From Rhodotorula mucilaginosa (lineage: Eukaryota > Basidiomycota > Microbotryomycetes > Sporidiobolales > Sporidiobolaceae): 64,000 bases of DNA. The DNA lies in assembly GCA_034406715.1 (NCBI GenBank), contig CP137876.1, forward strand, positions 536,001 to 600,000, given 5' to 3'. Of the stretch, positions 10,749 through 22,508 are shown one piece after another (position 1 is the stretch's first letter; every line of letters begins with the position of its first letter). The notes below the pieces were generated by a model. The model ran no database searches, had not been told where the DNA came from, and was given only the letters and a program-made list of their open reading frames with translations. The position numbers were made by a program, and so were the translations under genes.

Positions 10749-13700
10749 ATGCAGCAACGGCAACCGCACCGAGTCGTCCCGTCGACTCCGAACCTCGTCA
10801 TCTCGCGAGACGGTCACCCCTTCGCGACAGCCGGCGACCACCAGATCCAGCCTGCAGCCAGTGCAGGGAACGCAGGGACTGGATCCGTGGCGGTGCATAT
10901 CCCCACCTCTGGCGCGCCACACGACCAAGGGCTCGACGCGGCTCCGAGTTCGAATGGCGGGACGGCGGGAGCGGGACACCTGAAGACCGGAACGGGACTC
11001 GCAGGCCATTACCCGCCTTCGAGCCATTCTACAGCGACGGGCGCAGGACATGCCCGGAACGGCAGTGACGGAGCGGGCGGAGGAGGAGCAGCACCGCCGC
11101 TGTTGCCGACAGGGAGACCGTCCCCCTCACGAGTCGCCGCATCGTCCAACCTGTCGTCCTCGGTTCACTTGCCGCTCCTCGCCGCTTCCGATCACGATTC
11201 AGCCGGCGCCGCCTCCGCCCTCCTAGACGACGACGACACGCACGCGTATCGAATCCGGACGCCGCACAAATCGGCGGCTTCGTCCCTCTTGAGCATGTTT
11301 CTCCCGAAACCCGGACCGCGAACTCGCTTGCACCCGTTCTTGCTCTTGCCGGCTTTCATCTGCGGCATGCTCTTGACCTGGACTGGGCAGCAATCCGACA
11401 CGGCGCGGAGAATAGTCACCAGCACCCTCGTGAGCAAAAGCGCTCTCCTGGTTCATTCAGAGCCTTAAGACAGACTGACCTCTTTTTTTGATTGCAGCCT
11501 TCTGACTATGTTGCGATCGCAAGCGGTCGACCAAACTATACCATCCACCCTTCCGGGCACTTGTACGTCGATCCCGCCGCCCTCCACGCGAGTGCCGACT
11601 CGAGCCCGCTCGCCCTCCTCGACTCGGACCAAGCGAGTGTCCGCGCGATGCGGCACCCGATCCACGACTTGATCAACAACGCCACGAGGGAGTGGGAGGC
11701 CAAGCTCGCGAGGCAGAGCAAGACCCTCGTCGAGGCGGTGCGAGAGTACAAACGCCGGTACAACCGGAACCCGCCGAAAGGTTTCGACAAGTGGTGCGTG
11801 CCGCGGTGCCAACGGTCATCTGCGCTCCTTTCGTAGCGCTGATGGAGGATTTGTTTGCCGTGCGGTTTCGAACAGGTTCGATTTTGCGCAGGCCAACAGC
11901 GTCGTCCTTATTGACGAATTCGACCAAACCTTCAACGATGTCCTCCCCTTCTGGGCCCTGCCCCCGTCTATGATCGCGAACCGGTCTCAGACGATCCAGG
12001 CCGATCCGAACGCGATCACGCTCAAGATCATCAAGGGCAAGGTCGAAGTGGCGGGCACGTTTGCGAAGCACCCGCGCGCGCTCGACCAGAGCGGGTTGAT
12101 GAAGCGCTGGGCGAAGTATGTCGACGATGTCAACATCACCATGTCGGGACATGACGGGCCGAGTATCATGATGGACTGGGAGACGCGGCAGAAACACATC
12201 GACGCGGCCAAGGCGGGCAAGCGTGAGTTCGCGACTGCTCCCGGACATCAGGGAATCGGGTTCCTGACTCACTCTCTCCCCATAGTTCTGACTCAGGAGG
12301 AGGCGGATGGCGTCAACGACGATGCGGCGTAAGCATCTTTTATGTCGAGCAAACCGGCGAAACCCAGATCGAAGCTGATGCGCGATCAATTCACTTCGCC
12401 GCAGGTGGTGGGGATACCCGCTCGCGTGCCCGCCTGACTCGCGCATCCGGCGAGCTTACAACGGCTTGGAGATCAATTCGTTGCCGCGAGGGCCGGCGTT
12501 CGTCCATGATCACACCAAGACGATGGACCTTTGTGCGAACCCGGAATGGCAGTACTTGCACGGTGGGTGTCCGAGAGTCGGAGGGTATTTCATTTGGCGA
12601 GACTGACGTGAACTGTACTCGCAGGCTTCACGGCATGGCCCGGCGCGCGGCCGAGGCGTCTCCTCCCGCTGTTCTCGTTCGCGAAGATGTCGATCCACTC
12701 GGACATTCTCCTCACTCCACTCGAGCAGTACTGGGACCACGAACCGTGGGACCCAAAGTGGGAGGACAAGCAGTCGGACAAGGCTGTGTGGCGCGGATCG
12801 ACGACGGGAGTTTGGTTCGACCGGACGACGTGGTGGCGCGCTTCGCAGCGGGTCCGGGTCTGGTTCATGGGCAAGGACGAGCAAGGGTCGCGGAGGGTTC
12901 GATTCCTCGGCCAAGGGGTCGAGACGCCCAAGGGAGTCGAGAGCCTCGTCGAGCACGACGTGCCGACCCGGAAACTCGTCGACAAGTACCTCGACTTTGC
13001 GTTCTCGGGCAAGGCCGGCCAGTGCGACGTCGAGGACGGCAGTTGCGACGCCGTCAAGAAACTGTTTGATTTCCAGCGCGCGTTTGGATGGAACGAGGCG
13101 AACGAGTACCGGTACTTGCTCGACCTCGACGGCAACGCCTGGAGCGGCCGGTTCCATCGCTTGCTTTCGTCCAACTCGGCCGTCATCAAGAGCACCATCT
13201 TCCCAGAGTGGTGAGTCGGTGCCTGCATAATCCTCGCGGGGTGTTGGAAGTACTGACAAAAGCATTCTGTGCAGGTACAACGGCTGGATCCAGCCTTGGG
13301 TGCAGTGAGTTTTTCAGTTTGTGGCGGAGCCGCGCAGAACGCGTTCCTGACCCAGAGCTCTCGCTTTCACAACAACAGCTACATCCCGCTCCGCGTCGAC
13401 TACACCGACTTGTTCGACATCATGGCGTTCTTCACTGGCGACCTCGAAGGCCGCAACGCCCATCCCGAGCTTGGCAAACAGATCGCCGACAACGGCAAGG
13501 AGTACGCCGACAAGTACTGGCGCTACGCCGACATGGAAACTTGTGAGTGCCTTTCCGAGTGTCGGGATATCCAAATTGCGGTCGGCCGAGTGGCTGATTA
13601 TGGCGGCCTCGGCGCGGTGCAGATCTCTTCCGAGTGCTGCTCGAGTGGGCGCGCGTTAGCTGTACGTTCTGAGTCCTTTCTTTCGAGCCGTTCTCGTGAG

Positions 13701-13768
13701 ACTAATGTCGATCACTCGGGGCAGCCCACGACCGACCTTCGATGGATTACACCGGTCCGGGCACGTAA
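10749..13768 (+). CDS. CXT1: CAP10-domain glycosyltransferase (family GT90), xylosyltransferase-like
   Basis: A type II Golgi membrane glycosyltransferase of the CAP10/GT90 family; Cryptococcus Cxt1 is a beta-1,2-xylosyltransferase that decorates capsule and glycolipid glycans. About ten exons encode roughly 800 residues. A 190-residue Ser/Gly-rich cytosolic tail leads to one membrane anchor (FLLLPAFICGMLLTWTG), a stem, then the CAP10 catalytic region: VLIDEFDQTFNDVLPFWAL, PRRLLPLFSFAKMSIHSDIL, DKAVWRGSTTGVWF, YRYLLDLDGNAWSGRFHRLL, NSAVIKSTIFPEWYNGWIQP, HYIPLRVDYTDLFDIM, and a final LFRVLLEWARVSSHDRP tail. The first ATG of the frame is used; the longer open frame upstream starts with GTG. Acceptor sugar is inferred only from the family. 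Confidence 0.87.
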
Positions 13769-14235
13769 GGGGCACCTCGAGGCTGACCTTCGCACGAAGA
13801 AGAATTAGACGGGTGGTTGAGGTTGTCGCTGCGGGGAGTAAGAGGCTCGGGGCGAGCATTCATATCTGTACAACATCTGGTTCAGTATTCACTTGCATCC
13901 AAAGAGCATCATCATCTCAGAGCGACTGCTTGCGGGACGCCTTCAAGCGTTTTTGCGAGCGTGGAAGCTTCCGGACTCTACCACTGGCACAAGCAATCTG
14001 TACGTTCCGAATATCATACGTCGCACGCTTTCGGAGACAAGGTCCACAGGAACCAGCCGGCACGTCGCTGAGAGCGATGCGGTGTTGTTACAACAAATCG
14101 AGATCAACCCGCTAATTTCCCACCCCTCAATGCCGTTCTCCCGCCAGCGAGAGGTTCTGCAGGCGTTTCTCGCTGCCGGGTTTAGATCGATTAGCGGTCG
14201 TTCCATGCGCCGAGCTAATGTACAGGTTTCGTGAC
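13769..14235. other. Convergent 3' region CXT1-like / TRM7
   Basis: A 467-bp spacer between convergent genes. I see only UTR-like sequence, with no coding or RNA gene signal. Confidence 0.6.
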
Positions 14236-15596
14236 TCACGCTCGCAACTGCATGAACTCGGCGTAAGCTGGTGCGGTCGGGCCTTGATGCGGTTCGCTCG
14301 GGATCGTCTTGTCCGTCATCGGGTAGTGGGTCTCGGAGTCGAAGCCGCTGTCGTAGCAGGAGTCAGCGATTTCTTTGCCTCTCTCCGTGGCTGATCTGTA
14401 AGAGAATCGCACCTGAGATCGCCGCAGGCAACGAACGGAGCGATGAACCGCATGGCGCCAGCCATGTCGTTCGCGCCGCCGCTTTGCGTCTTAGGTGCTG
14501 CGGCGGTCGAGTAGGAAAAGTCGAGGAGCGGCTTTGTCAGATCGGGCGTGAAGCCTTCTCGGAAGCCCTCGCAGACGACGAAAGCCTCTGTTCTCAAACC
14601 GGAAGAGTCAGTCCGTGTGAGCGATGTCTTTGGACATGCCATAGATGTCTCACCCATGCTGCTATTCCGGGAACTCCTCGGCTTGGCGCAGGTGACGGTC
14701 TTGAAGAAGCAGCGGAGTTGGTCGTACAGGAGAGTGACGTCGCGACCTCGGAAGATTTTGGCGACAAAGTTGCCTCCTGGCCGCAGAACATGGAGCGTAA
14801 TATTAAGAGCCTGTGTCCTCGAGGGGCAAGCGTCAGCATCCGGGCTGGGTGCTTTTCCCGAAGAAACGGAAGAATAGACGGATCCGCGAACTGACCGCCA
14901 ACAAGAGTTGAGCCTGCACAAATTCGTCAAGGTCGTGAAGACCTGTCACGTCGGGTGCACCGTCACAGACTACGAGGTCTGCTCTTCGCCCCTTGAAGTG
15001 CGAAATGATCTGTTCCGCCGTGCTGGTTTTCGTGATGTCTCCCTCGATCTGGACGACGCCCGGTAGCGGCGCCTGCATGAGATGCAGGTTAGCCTTGTCA
15101 AGCAGCTTGTCGACTCGTAAGGGAACGAACGCGCCATGGGTTGCAAGTCGACTGCGACGACCTTGGCGCTGCCATCCTGCGCCGGCTCGTCCGCCCTGCT
15201 CGGTGAAGGATCAGCGTGGGCTATATCGCCCCAAAGCAAGGGTAGTCTACGTACTTGAGTTTTTGCGACAACACTTGCGACCAAGAGCCTGCCGATGGTC
15301 GGCGAGAGTGAGTTCCATCGCGAGACAAACTCGTTCTCGGTCAAGATAAAATGAGGCCAGAAGCGCACCTGGGGCGGCGCAGAGGTCGACACAGCGTTCG
15401 ACATTGTCCCAGAGCTGGAACTGCTCTGCCAGCTGGAGCAGCTTGTAGGCGGAACGGGCGCGGTAACCTGCGATTCGATGATGAGAATCGAGTTCCCAGG
15501 CAGGGAGTGCATAGCGAGCAGCGATCGGGGAGACGGACCTTCCTCCTTGGCGGACCTGAACCAGATGTCTCGCTTGACTGCCGTGCTCTTGCCCAT
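14236..15596 (-). CDS. TRM7: tRNA (Nm32/Nm34) 2'-O-ribose methyltransferase, FtsJ family
   Basis: Trm7 uses S-adenosylmethionine to 2'-O-methylate tRNA anticodon-loop positions 32 and 34, with partner proteins. Eight exons (15596-15539, 15467-15369, 15288-15255, 15195-15135, 15072-14896, 14810-14654, 14587-14413, 14347-14236) give 290 residues. The start [24 protein letters not shown]-like leader is typical. The K-D-K-E catalytic tetrad is present in [34 protein letters not shown] and EAFVVCEGF. The SAM motif is [14 protein letters not shown]. Exon 4 ends VAVDLQPM and exon 5 starts [14 protein letters not shown]; joining them requires a GC-AG intron (15134-15073). All exon phases agree. Confidence 0.95.
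15073..15134 (-). other. TRM7: GC-AG intron in TRM7
   Basis: This 62-nt intron has donor GCGCGT, a GCTAAC branch-point match and acceptor CATGCAG. Canonical GT donors nearby either break the frame or remove the conserved DLQPM motif. Confidence 0.8.
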
Positions 15597-17249
15597 CTTG
15601 TCTGCTTCCTGACCGCCTTGTGTCGGAAAGATGAGCGTGCGAAAAGGTCAAAGGTCTCTCTGCTTTCCGACCCGCATCAGATATAGTCAGACGTAGAACC
15701 GATATCCGCGGACTGTCCTCCTTCTAGAGCGGATGCGAAAGTCTATGTAGCAAATAGGTATCCGGAGGATAATGAAAAAGTGTCCCCGTCTTTCTTTCGG
15801 TCCCTCCCTCTCTTCAGCTTGTCAACCTTGGCAGCGTGGCGGAAGAAAGAAAGACGAACACGCTCAAATACATACATTGCCTCAGGTTGCCCGACGAGAG
15901 ACACGCACGCTCTAGACGCGTCCATCCCCGTCACTTGTCGGAAACTTGCCTGTTCTCGCGGTTCCCGCTTCTTCTCGTCTGCCGCCGAGTCGGAGGACGC
16001 GCAATGTGGCGCCATAGGTACTGTGATGTTTCCGTGGGAAGACGACGTTCGTGCGAATTCGAGCTCGTCCGGGTAGGGGAGCTTCAGCTCGGTTCCGAAG
16101 CGGCGAGCGGCAGTCGAGTGTTCCTCGGTGGCGCAGCGACATCCGAATACCGATTAAAGCCCTCCAACAAGTGTCCGCTTAGAGCTTGGCGATGCGCAAC
16201 AATTAGCGACTGGCTAGGTCTAGCGCGATGAGAGCCAGGGACATGAACGTGCGAGCGGTGCGACTGGCGAGCTGCCAACGCGACGGTCGGATCCGGCGTG
16301 GCAAGAAGGTCGGCGCTGTGAAGCGGACACGTTCCAAGTCTCGCTGCGTGAGTCGAGAAGCCTCGTGCCCTGGATGGCCGGATCAGCGACTGGTCGGAGC
16401 GCGTGTGCTGCCGGCGTCCAGCGGAACGTGAGCAGATCTCTCGAAATCGGATCCGTCCTCATCTGCGCACGAGGGGCTTGTTTGAATATCGAGCATGCGG
16501 TACGGTGGATTTGAAAATGTCGAAGGCGCGCTCTAAAAGCTGCGATTGGAGCGCACGAGGCGATCCAGGCAAATCCAGGCCCCCTGGGAGGCGCAGCAGA
16601 ACGGGCGCCAGGAGCTCTTGCGTTGCTTGCGCAGCGGTGATTTTGGCACGTGGAGTTTGATCGCGGCCCTGGCGCGATGGTCAACGTGATCGGAGGTCGT
16701 CGGGTCCGTCACGAACGTGCACCCCCCCCTTCCTTGCTCTGGACCAGCTCATGGTGCCCGCAGAGGTGCGCAGAGAGGACGAGAGGAGCGAAAGCAGAGC
16801 AAAGAGTCACAGAAGCTGCTCTCTCGACCTTCTCTCCCTCGCCAAGCCGGCAGCGACCGGTCCTGTGTCTGCAGTAGGCTCGGCAAGGAGGCCAAGCTGG
16901 GACGACCACGTTCCACTGTTCGCGTTGAACGACTTTGAAACGAAAAGCGATCGCAGTCAATTCTCGAGGAAGAACAGTGATCGAGGCTGATCTGGAGGCT
17001 GCCAAGCCATATGCAGACTAAACTTGGTACATGTGAGTATGCAAGCTGCAGTTGGAATCGAAGTCGGCAAACTGACCTCGAGTCTCGCCTGCGAAATTCG
17101 CCGGAGAGAAGGCCGCACATGCGCATGTGCCCCTCGCACGAGGCAGTCTGCACCATACGAGAACGAGTCGCTCTCTTTCCTTTCCTTCGTGCCGGTCCGC
17201 TCCCTCCTCTCGCTCCTCCGCTACCGTCCCGCCGATATTTATCGCCACC
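15597..17249. promoter_or_regulatory. Long divergent spacer TRM7 / PHO84
   Basis: A 1.65-kb gap, long for this window. No open frame in it has a recognisable product or convincing splice structure. The right two thirds carry the CACGTG/CACGTT elements listed separately and probably act as the PHO84 promoter. Confidence 0.55.
16246..16912. promoter_or_regulatory. Cluster of Pho4-like CACGTG/CACGTT sites upstream of PHO84
   Basis: Sites read directly: AACGTG (CACGTT on the minus strand) at 16246, 16425, 16683 and 16714; palindromic CACGTG at 16647-16652; CACGTT at 16907-16912. In yeast the bHLH factor Pho4 binds these cores to switch on PHO84 in low phosphate. That the same control works here is inferred from motif and neighbour. 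Confidence 0.5.
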
Positions 17250-19681
17250 ATGTCGATCGAAGCAAAGGAGGCAGACTTGTCGACGACGTCGCTCAACGCG
17301 CCGCTCGACCTTAACGCTCGTCGACGTGCCGCTCTGGCAGAGATCGACAACGCCAAGTTTGGCTGGTTCCACGTTCGGGTGAGCATAGAGGAGGGCAAGG
17401 TCGAAGGCGAAAGATAGGACGAGATGGTTGACCTTCTCACCTTTTTCCATAGGCCTGTGCGACCGCCGGTGTCGGTTTCTTCACCGATGCCTACGACATC
17501 TTTGCCATTAACAGTACGTGCTCAATTCCGCTGAGTCGCTTCCCCCGACTCCGAGCCTGTCCCCGGACGCTGGCCTCCCCCTCCGTTCCTTCATCGGAGA
17601 ACAAGCGTTTAACGTCGTATTGACCCTATATCCGCTACCCAGTGGCTGCCGGCATGATAGGAGCTGTCTACAACCAAGGCGTGCACAAGGGAGTGCTCAC
17701 GCCGAACCAGGACTTGGGTCTCAAGATCGCCACTCCCGTCGGAACGCTCGTCGGCCAGCTCCTTTTCGGCTACCTTGCCGACGTTGTCGGTCGCAAGAAG
17801 ATGTACGGTCTCGAACTCATGATCAGTACGTACTCGCCTATGCTAGAGTCTGGACCGAGCCGCGTCCCTGACCTTTCTTTGCTCCCAAAGTCATCATCGC
17901 CACCGTCGGCCAAGCCGTCGCTGGTCACGGCCCCGCCGTATCGATTATCGGTGTTCTCGTCATGTGGCGCTTCATCATGGGTGTCGGCATCGGTGGTGGT
18001 GAGTCTGAAGTCTCGGGGGATATTGCACGAATTAGGGAGAGAGCCGCTGACTCCCGGTTCTCCTCGCCGCTCAGACTACCCGCTTTCGTCGGTCATCACG
18101 TCGGAATTCGCGGCTACACGCATTCGTGGGAGGATGATGGCGACCACTTTCTCCAGCCAGGGCTACGGTCAGCTGGCCGCAGCCCTCGTCGCCCTCGCGT
18201 CGCTCGCGGCCTTCAAGAAGCAAATTATCAACGATCCGGCCGGGTACGCGCACCATCTCGACTTTGTCTGGCGACTTGTCATCGGTCTCGGCGCCGTACC
18301 CGGTGCTTTGGCGCTATACTTCCGTCTCACCCTTCCGGAGACCCCTCGCTTCACTATGGATGTCGAGCGCAACATCAAGCAAGCCTCGTCGGACGTCGAC
18401 GCTTTCCTCCAGACCGGCGGTTACGTTACCGACCAAACTCCCGCTATCGCTGGCCCTATCGCCGCTCCCAAGGCGACGTGGCGCGACTTTGGTCGCTACT
18501 TCCGCAAGTACGAGAACTTCAAGCTTCTTTTCGGAACCGCCTTCACCTGGTTCGCCCTCGATGTCGCCTTCTACGGTCTCGGTCTCAACTCCTCGCTCAT
18601 CCTTTCGGCAATCGGCTACGGCTCGCCCTCGTCTGGAACACCAAGCGAGAAGCGCTACTACTCGCTGCACAACAACGCCGTCGGCAATATCATCATCACC
18701 ATCGCCGGTCTGCTTCCCGGTTTCTGGTTGTCGATCGGCCTGATCGATGTCTGGGGTCGTCGTGTGAGTACTTCCTGCTGGGATATCTCTTTACCATGCT
18801 GACCTTTTCCACCCCCTTCGATCACAGCCGATTCAAATCTTCGGCTTCGCCATGCTCACGGTCCTCCTGACGACGATCGGGTTTGCGTACTGGCAAATGA
18901 AGGACCATGCTGTCGGAGCGTTCGTTGCGCTTTACTGCTTGAGTGAGTCGCCTTCATTTCTCACTATGGTCACCGCAGGAAGCGCCTATTTTCGGCACAG
19001 AGGACGTGAAAGTTGATCTCCCGTTCGCTCGCCCCCCTCCATCGTCCTACGCGTCTACCCACGGTTTCATGTCTGGTCTACGACCTCTACAGCCAATCTG
19101 ATGCAGAACTTTGGACCGTGCGTGCCTACGTCACGCTATGGAACCGGAGCACACGGCACTAACATCGTCTTGCCACGATAGAAACACCACGACGTTCATC
19201 ATCCCCGGCGAGGTTTTCCCGACCCGCTACCGCTCTACCGCTCACGGTATCTCGGCAGCGTCCGGTAAATTCGGAGCGATTATTGCCCAGATTATGGCGT
19301 TCAAACTGCGAGTCCTTTCCTCTCTTCCGCGCTTGGAGTTGTCCGCTGACCGCGCTTTTCCTCTACTTCTTCCCTTCCGCCCTCGCCACTGGGCCTACTA
19401 CACTATCACCACCTCTCTACCTCTATACTCGCCCGCGCCTGCCCGTCACAATCTTCTCTGCCTCCGAATTCGCCACCGACAGGAAGGACCGCGGCGGCTC
19501 GAACCACTGGGTCCCTCACGTCATCCAGATCTTCGCCCTGTTCATGCTCCTTGGCCTCATCGTCTCGATCTGGGCGACTCCCGAAACCAAGGGCAAGTCG
19601 CTCGAGGAGCTCTCCGGGGAAGACCAGGACAACTTCCTCCAGCCCGCCGACGCCGCTCCCGCCGGCCACGCTCGTGTTTAG
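17250..19681 (+). CDS. PHO84: High-affinity inorganic phosphate:H+ symporter (MFS, Pho84 family)
   Basis: A plasma-membrane phosphate transporter with about 12 membrane segments. Nine exons (17250-17378, 17453-17513, 17643-17825, 17891-17998, 18075-18763, 18828-18942, 19093-19117, 19182-19307, 19483-19681) give 544 residues. Signatures in order: [20 protein letters not shown] (TM1), [19 protein letters not shown] (MFS motif), [17 protein letters not shown] (the classic Pho84 signature), [22 protein letters not shown]-like TM7, [19 protein letters not shown], and [15 protein letters not shown]. The ATG has a good context (CCACCATG). The last intron (19308-19482) appears to be GC-AG. The upstream region holds Pho4-like sites, which fits phosphate-starvation control. 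Confidence 0.95.
19308..19482 (+). other. PHO84: Probable GC-AG intron in PHO84
   Basis: Exon end TTCAAACT is followed by GCGAGT; the 175-nt intron ends CGACAG. It joins QIMAFKL to KDRGGSNHW with the family spacing and the correct phase. A weaker GT donor (GTTCAA, 10 nt upstream) would also keep frame but delete three residues. Confidence 0.6.
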
Positions 19682-20056
19682 GCTCGCACCATTCGTTCTT
19701 TTATCATAGATCCGTTCCTTTACTCCTACCTATCATGCATATCGAGGCGTCGTCCTCTGTTCCTTTGTACTTTTCCGGTCTTTCTGGGTCACCTTCGGTC
19801 TAATCACTTTTGCACCCTCTACAAAACGGTCATTTCAGCTGATCTTTCGAGCTCACGCCTCTTGGATATGCTTATGGGAGAGATGCGCGGCTTACGGAAT
19901 CCTCCCGCGGGCGCATGGTCGCGAAAAGTCGCCTCTCTGATCGGCGAAGAGTCTCGCTCTCCCTCGGAGCCGACAAAGCACTTCGCGCTGGACTCTGTGC
20001 TCACAGTGGCAGATGGAATAGATAATTTGAGTGTATGTGTGCCAATCCTGAGCTAC
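19682..20056. other. Convergent 3' region PHO84 / MFS transporter
   Basis: A 375-bp spacer between convergent genes; no coding signal seen. Confidence 0.6.
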
Positions 20057-22508
20057 TCAAGTCGACTCGGCCGCCGGCGGCGTCTCCTCCCCGTTCCGCT
20101 GCCGCCTGTGCTCCTCCTCCTCGGCAAACGAAGCCGGCAGGGCGTACTCGCGCAGCGGAAGAGTGAAGAGAAGACACAGGACTGCGACGCCCAAGTTGAG
20201 GCCGAAGACGCCATGCAAAGCGTTGCGGTACGAGGTGCGCGCGGCGACTTGAATCGCGGGCGGCATCTCCTTGATCGACGTTGCGACGTGGCGGATCCGC
20301 TCGATGGTCTGCGGTAAAGTGAGCTTGATGAGCGTGGCTCGACTCGGTAGGCAGAATGACAGACGGCGGCTCACCTTTGCAGCGCCCGGACCAGTGATGC
20401 GCTCCTTGAGCTGCGCGGTCAAGATTGCCTGCAGCACCGAGGCACTGCTCGCAACGCCGACGACTTGACCAACGTATCTATAAACAAGCATGTAACGTCA
20501 GCTTTGCGACTTCGTGTGCAATGAGACCGAGCGACCGCCGTACCGATAGAGGTAGGTCAGACCGGTTGCGGTCGCCATGTCCGCGCGATCGACCGAGGAA
20601 ATGAGAGCGACTGGGCAAGGATTCTCGTCAGCTTGGACTGCCACAAGACTTCACCAGCCTTTCCGAAGGACTCACTGAGGGTAGCGGTGACGACCGACGC
20701 GAACCCAAAGCCGCTCGGCAAGACGGCGACCCACGAGTGGAACCAGCCGCTCGATTCGTTCAAGAACAAGAACGAGATCAGACTGATCACGGGGAAGGCC
20801 GAGGTGATGACGATGAGCCAGTAATAGCGTCCCGTCTTGCGGATGATCTGCGGCACGAGAGTATTTTCTTGGTCAGCTTCGAGAGCGCCGGAAAGGCAGA
20901 GCCGGGCGGAAACAAGGCCTACATAACCGGCAAAGAGGGAGCCGACTGATAAAGCGATCGAATTCGGGAGGAGGTGGGCACCTGCACAGGGTCAACGAAA
21001 GTAAGCAGCTGCGCTCGGAGCTTGAAAAGGCATCGGGGAAGGAAAAACCTTACCGGCTCGCGAGGCCGAATTCTGCTTGACAATCTCGAAGAAGAGAGGG
21101 TAGAAATAGAGGATCGAGAACGACACCCATGACAGGGTCAAGTTGGCGAATGCGACAAAGAGTCCGTTCCGGGTCTTGAGCAGGCGGAGGGGCATGACGG
21201 GCTCGGCCGAGTAGAACGCCTCGACGAGTCCGAACGCGATCCCGGAAATGACAAAGCTGATGAGCGGCGCCCAGACGAGCGGGCTCGACCACGGCAGGTT
21301 GCGGTCATTCTTGTACGAGAGGGAAAAGATGAGCGAGCCGAGCTGTCGAGTCAAGGGCAGAATCGTCAGTCCCTTTGTGTCAGTTGTGGGAGGTCGACGA
21401 GCGACAAGCTCACCGAGATCACGAGAGTGAGCGAGCCGAGGTAATCGATCCGGCGGAGCATCTCGCGCTTGCTCTTGCCCTGCCCGTCGATGCGGTATCG
21501 CAAGTTCCGGAAGACCAGAAACGCCGCGAGTAAGAGGATCGGGATCTGGCCTGTGGAGTATGATTCAGGTTTCCTGTGCCTATACACGGTAGTGGGATGT
21601 TTCCTTTTGCTTGCTTACAGAGGAAGGCAGTACGCCAGCCGAACCGATCTGCGCGCAGTCGTTACGAACAGTCAGCAGCAGCAGCAGCGGGGGAAGAACA
21701 CTTTCAGTCTCCATTCGCCGCGCTTACCGGAGATGAAGCCACCGAGGGGACCTCCGAGGCCGGATCCGGCACCAAAGAATAGATTGGCTGCGTGTCGAAG
21801 CGGGGTGAGCGTTCCAGTGTATTAAAAAGAGCCGGATCGAGAAAAAAAAAATGGGTGCGCACCAAGCCCTTGGAACAGCGCTCGCTGCTTGAGCGGGACC
21901 AAATCAGAAGCCACGATTGACGAAACGGCCATGAGGCCTCCTCCTCCCATGCCCGCCACCAACCGACCGACGAGGAGCGACACCATCGAAGGCGCGAGTC
22001 CGCACAGGGTGGTCCCGCCCGTGAAGAGCGTCAAGGCGATCAGGAGGGCGTTCCGCCGCCCGATAATGTCGGCGAGTCGGCCATAGAGGGGGGTGAAAGT
22101 CGCGGTGCTGAGGAGGTAGCTGGTTCCGAGCAGGCCGGCTTGGTTTGACTTTTCGAACGAGGACGAGACGTCCGAGATGAGGGTCGCGACCTGCGGATCA
22201 GAGGGGCAAGTTTTCGGTGAGTCCCATTTTTCTCTCACCTGAAGGACGGTAGGAGGATTGGCGACTCACGATGGTTCCATCGAGGGCTCCCAACTGTTCG
22301 AGGGGGCTAGGGTCAGTTAAAGGCAACCGCGACCCGCAAATCGTAAGACTGTGCCTACAAAGACCCCCAACCAGACGGCGACCAAGATGGCGTTCCGCTT
22401 CCGCTTGGGGAGCTTGGTCGGATCCTCCAAGTGATGCTTGTCCGACTTGGTGGGACTGGTACTCTGAAGGAGCGGTGACCGCTCGTCGGCCGCGTGAGAT
22501 TGCGCCAT
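20057..22508 (-). CDS. MFS transporter, DHA2/Fnx1-VBA type
   Basis: A 14-segment-type major facilitator of the drug:H+ antiporter-2 group, closest in layout to fission yeast Fnx1 and the vacuolar basic amino acid (VBA) transporters. About ten exons. The N-terminus carries ERSPLLQ, an acidic dileucine motif of the vacuolar sorting type. Then come VWLGVF|LGALDGTI|VATLISDV (the middle piece is a 24-nt exon), GTSYLLSTATFTPLYGRLADIIGRR (motif A in its second half), LVGRLVAGMGGGGLMAV, FGWRTAFLG, ILYFYPLFFEIVKQN, and a C-terminal acidic tail. Substrate could be basic amino acids or drugs; sequence alone does not decide. The start is the ATG before the dileucine head. Confidence 0.88.

Noticed and set aside
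15780-17005. Several 60-150-codon frames on both strands between TRM7 and PHO84
   Set aside because: No family motifs, no consistent splice structure, and they overlap each other. Treated as promoter.
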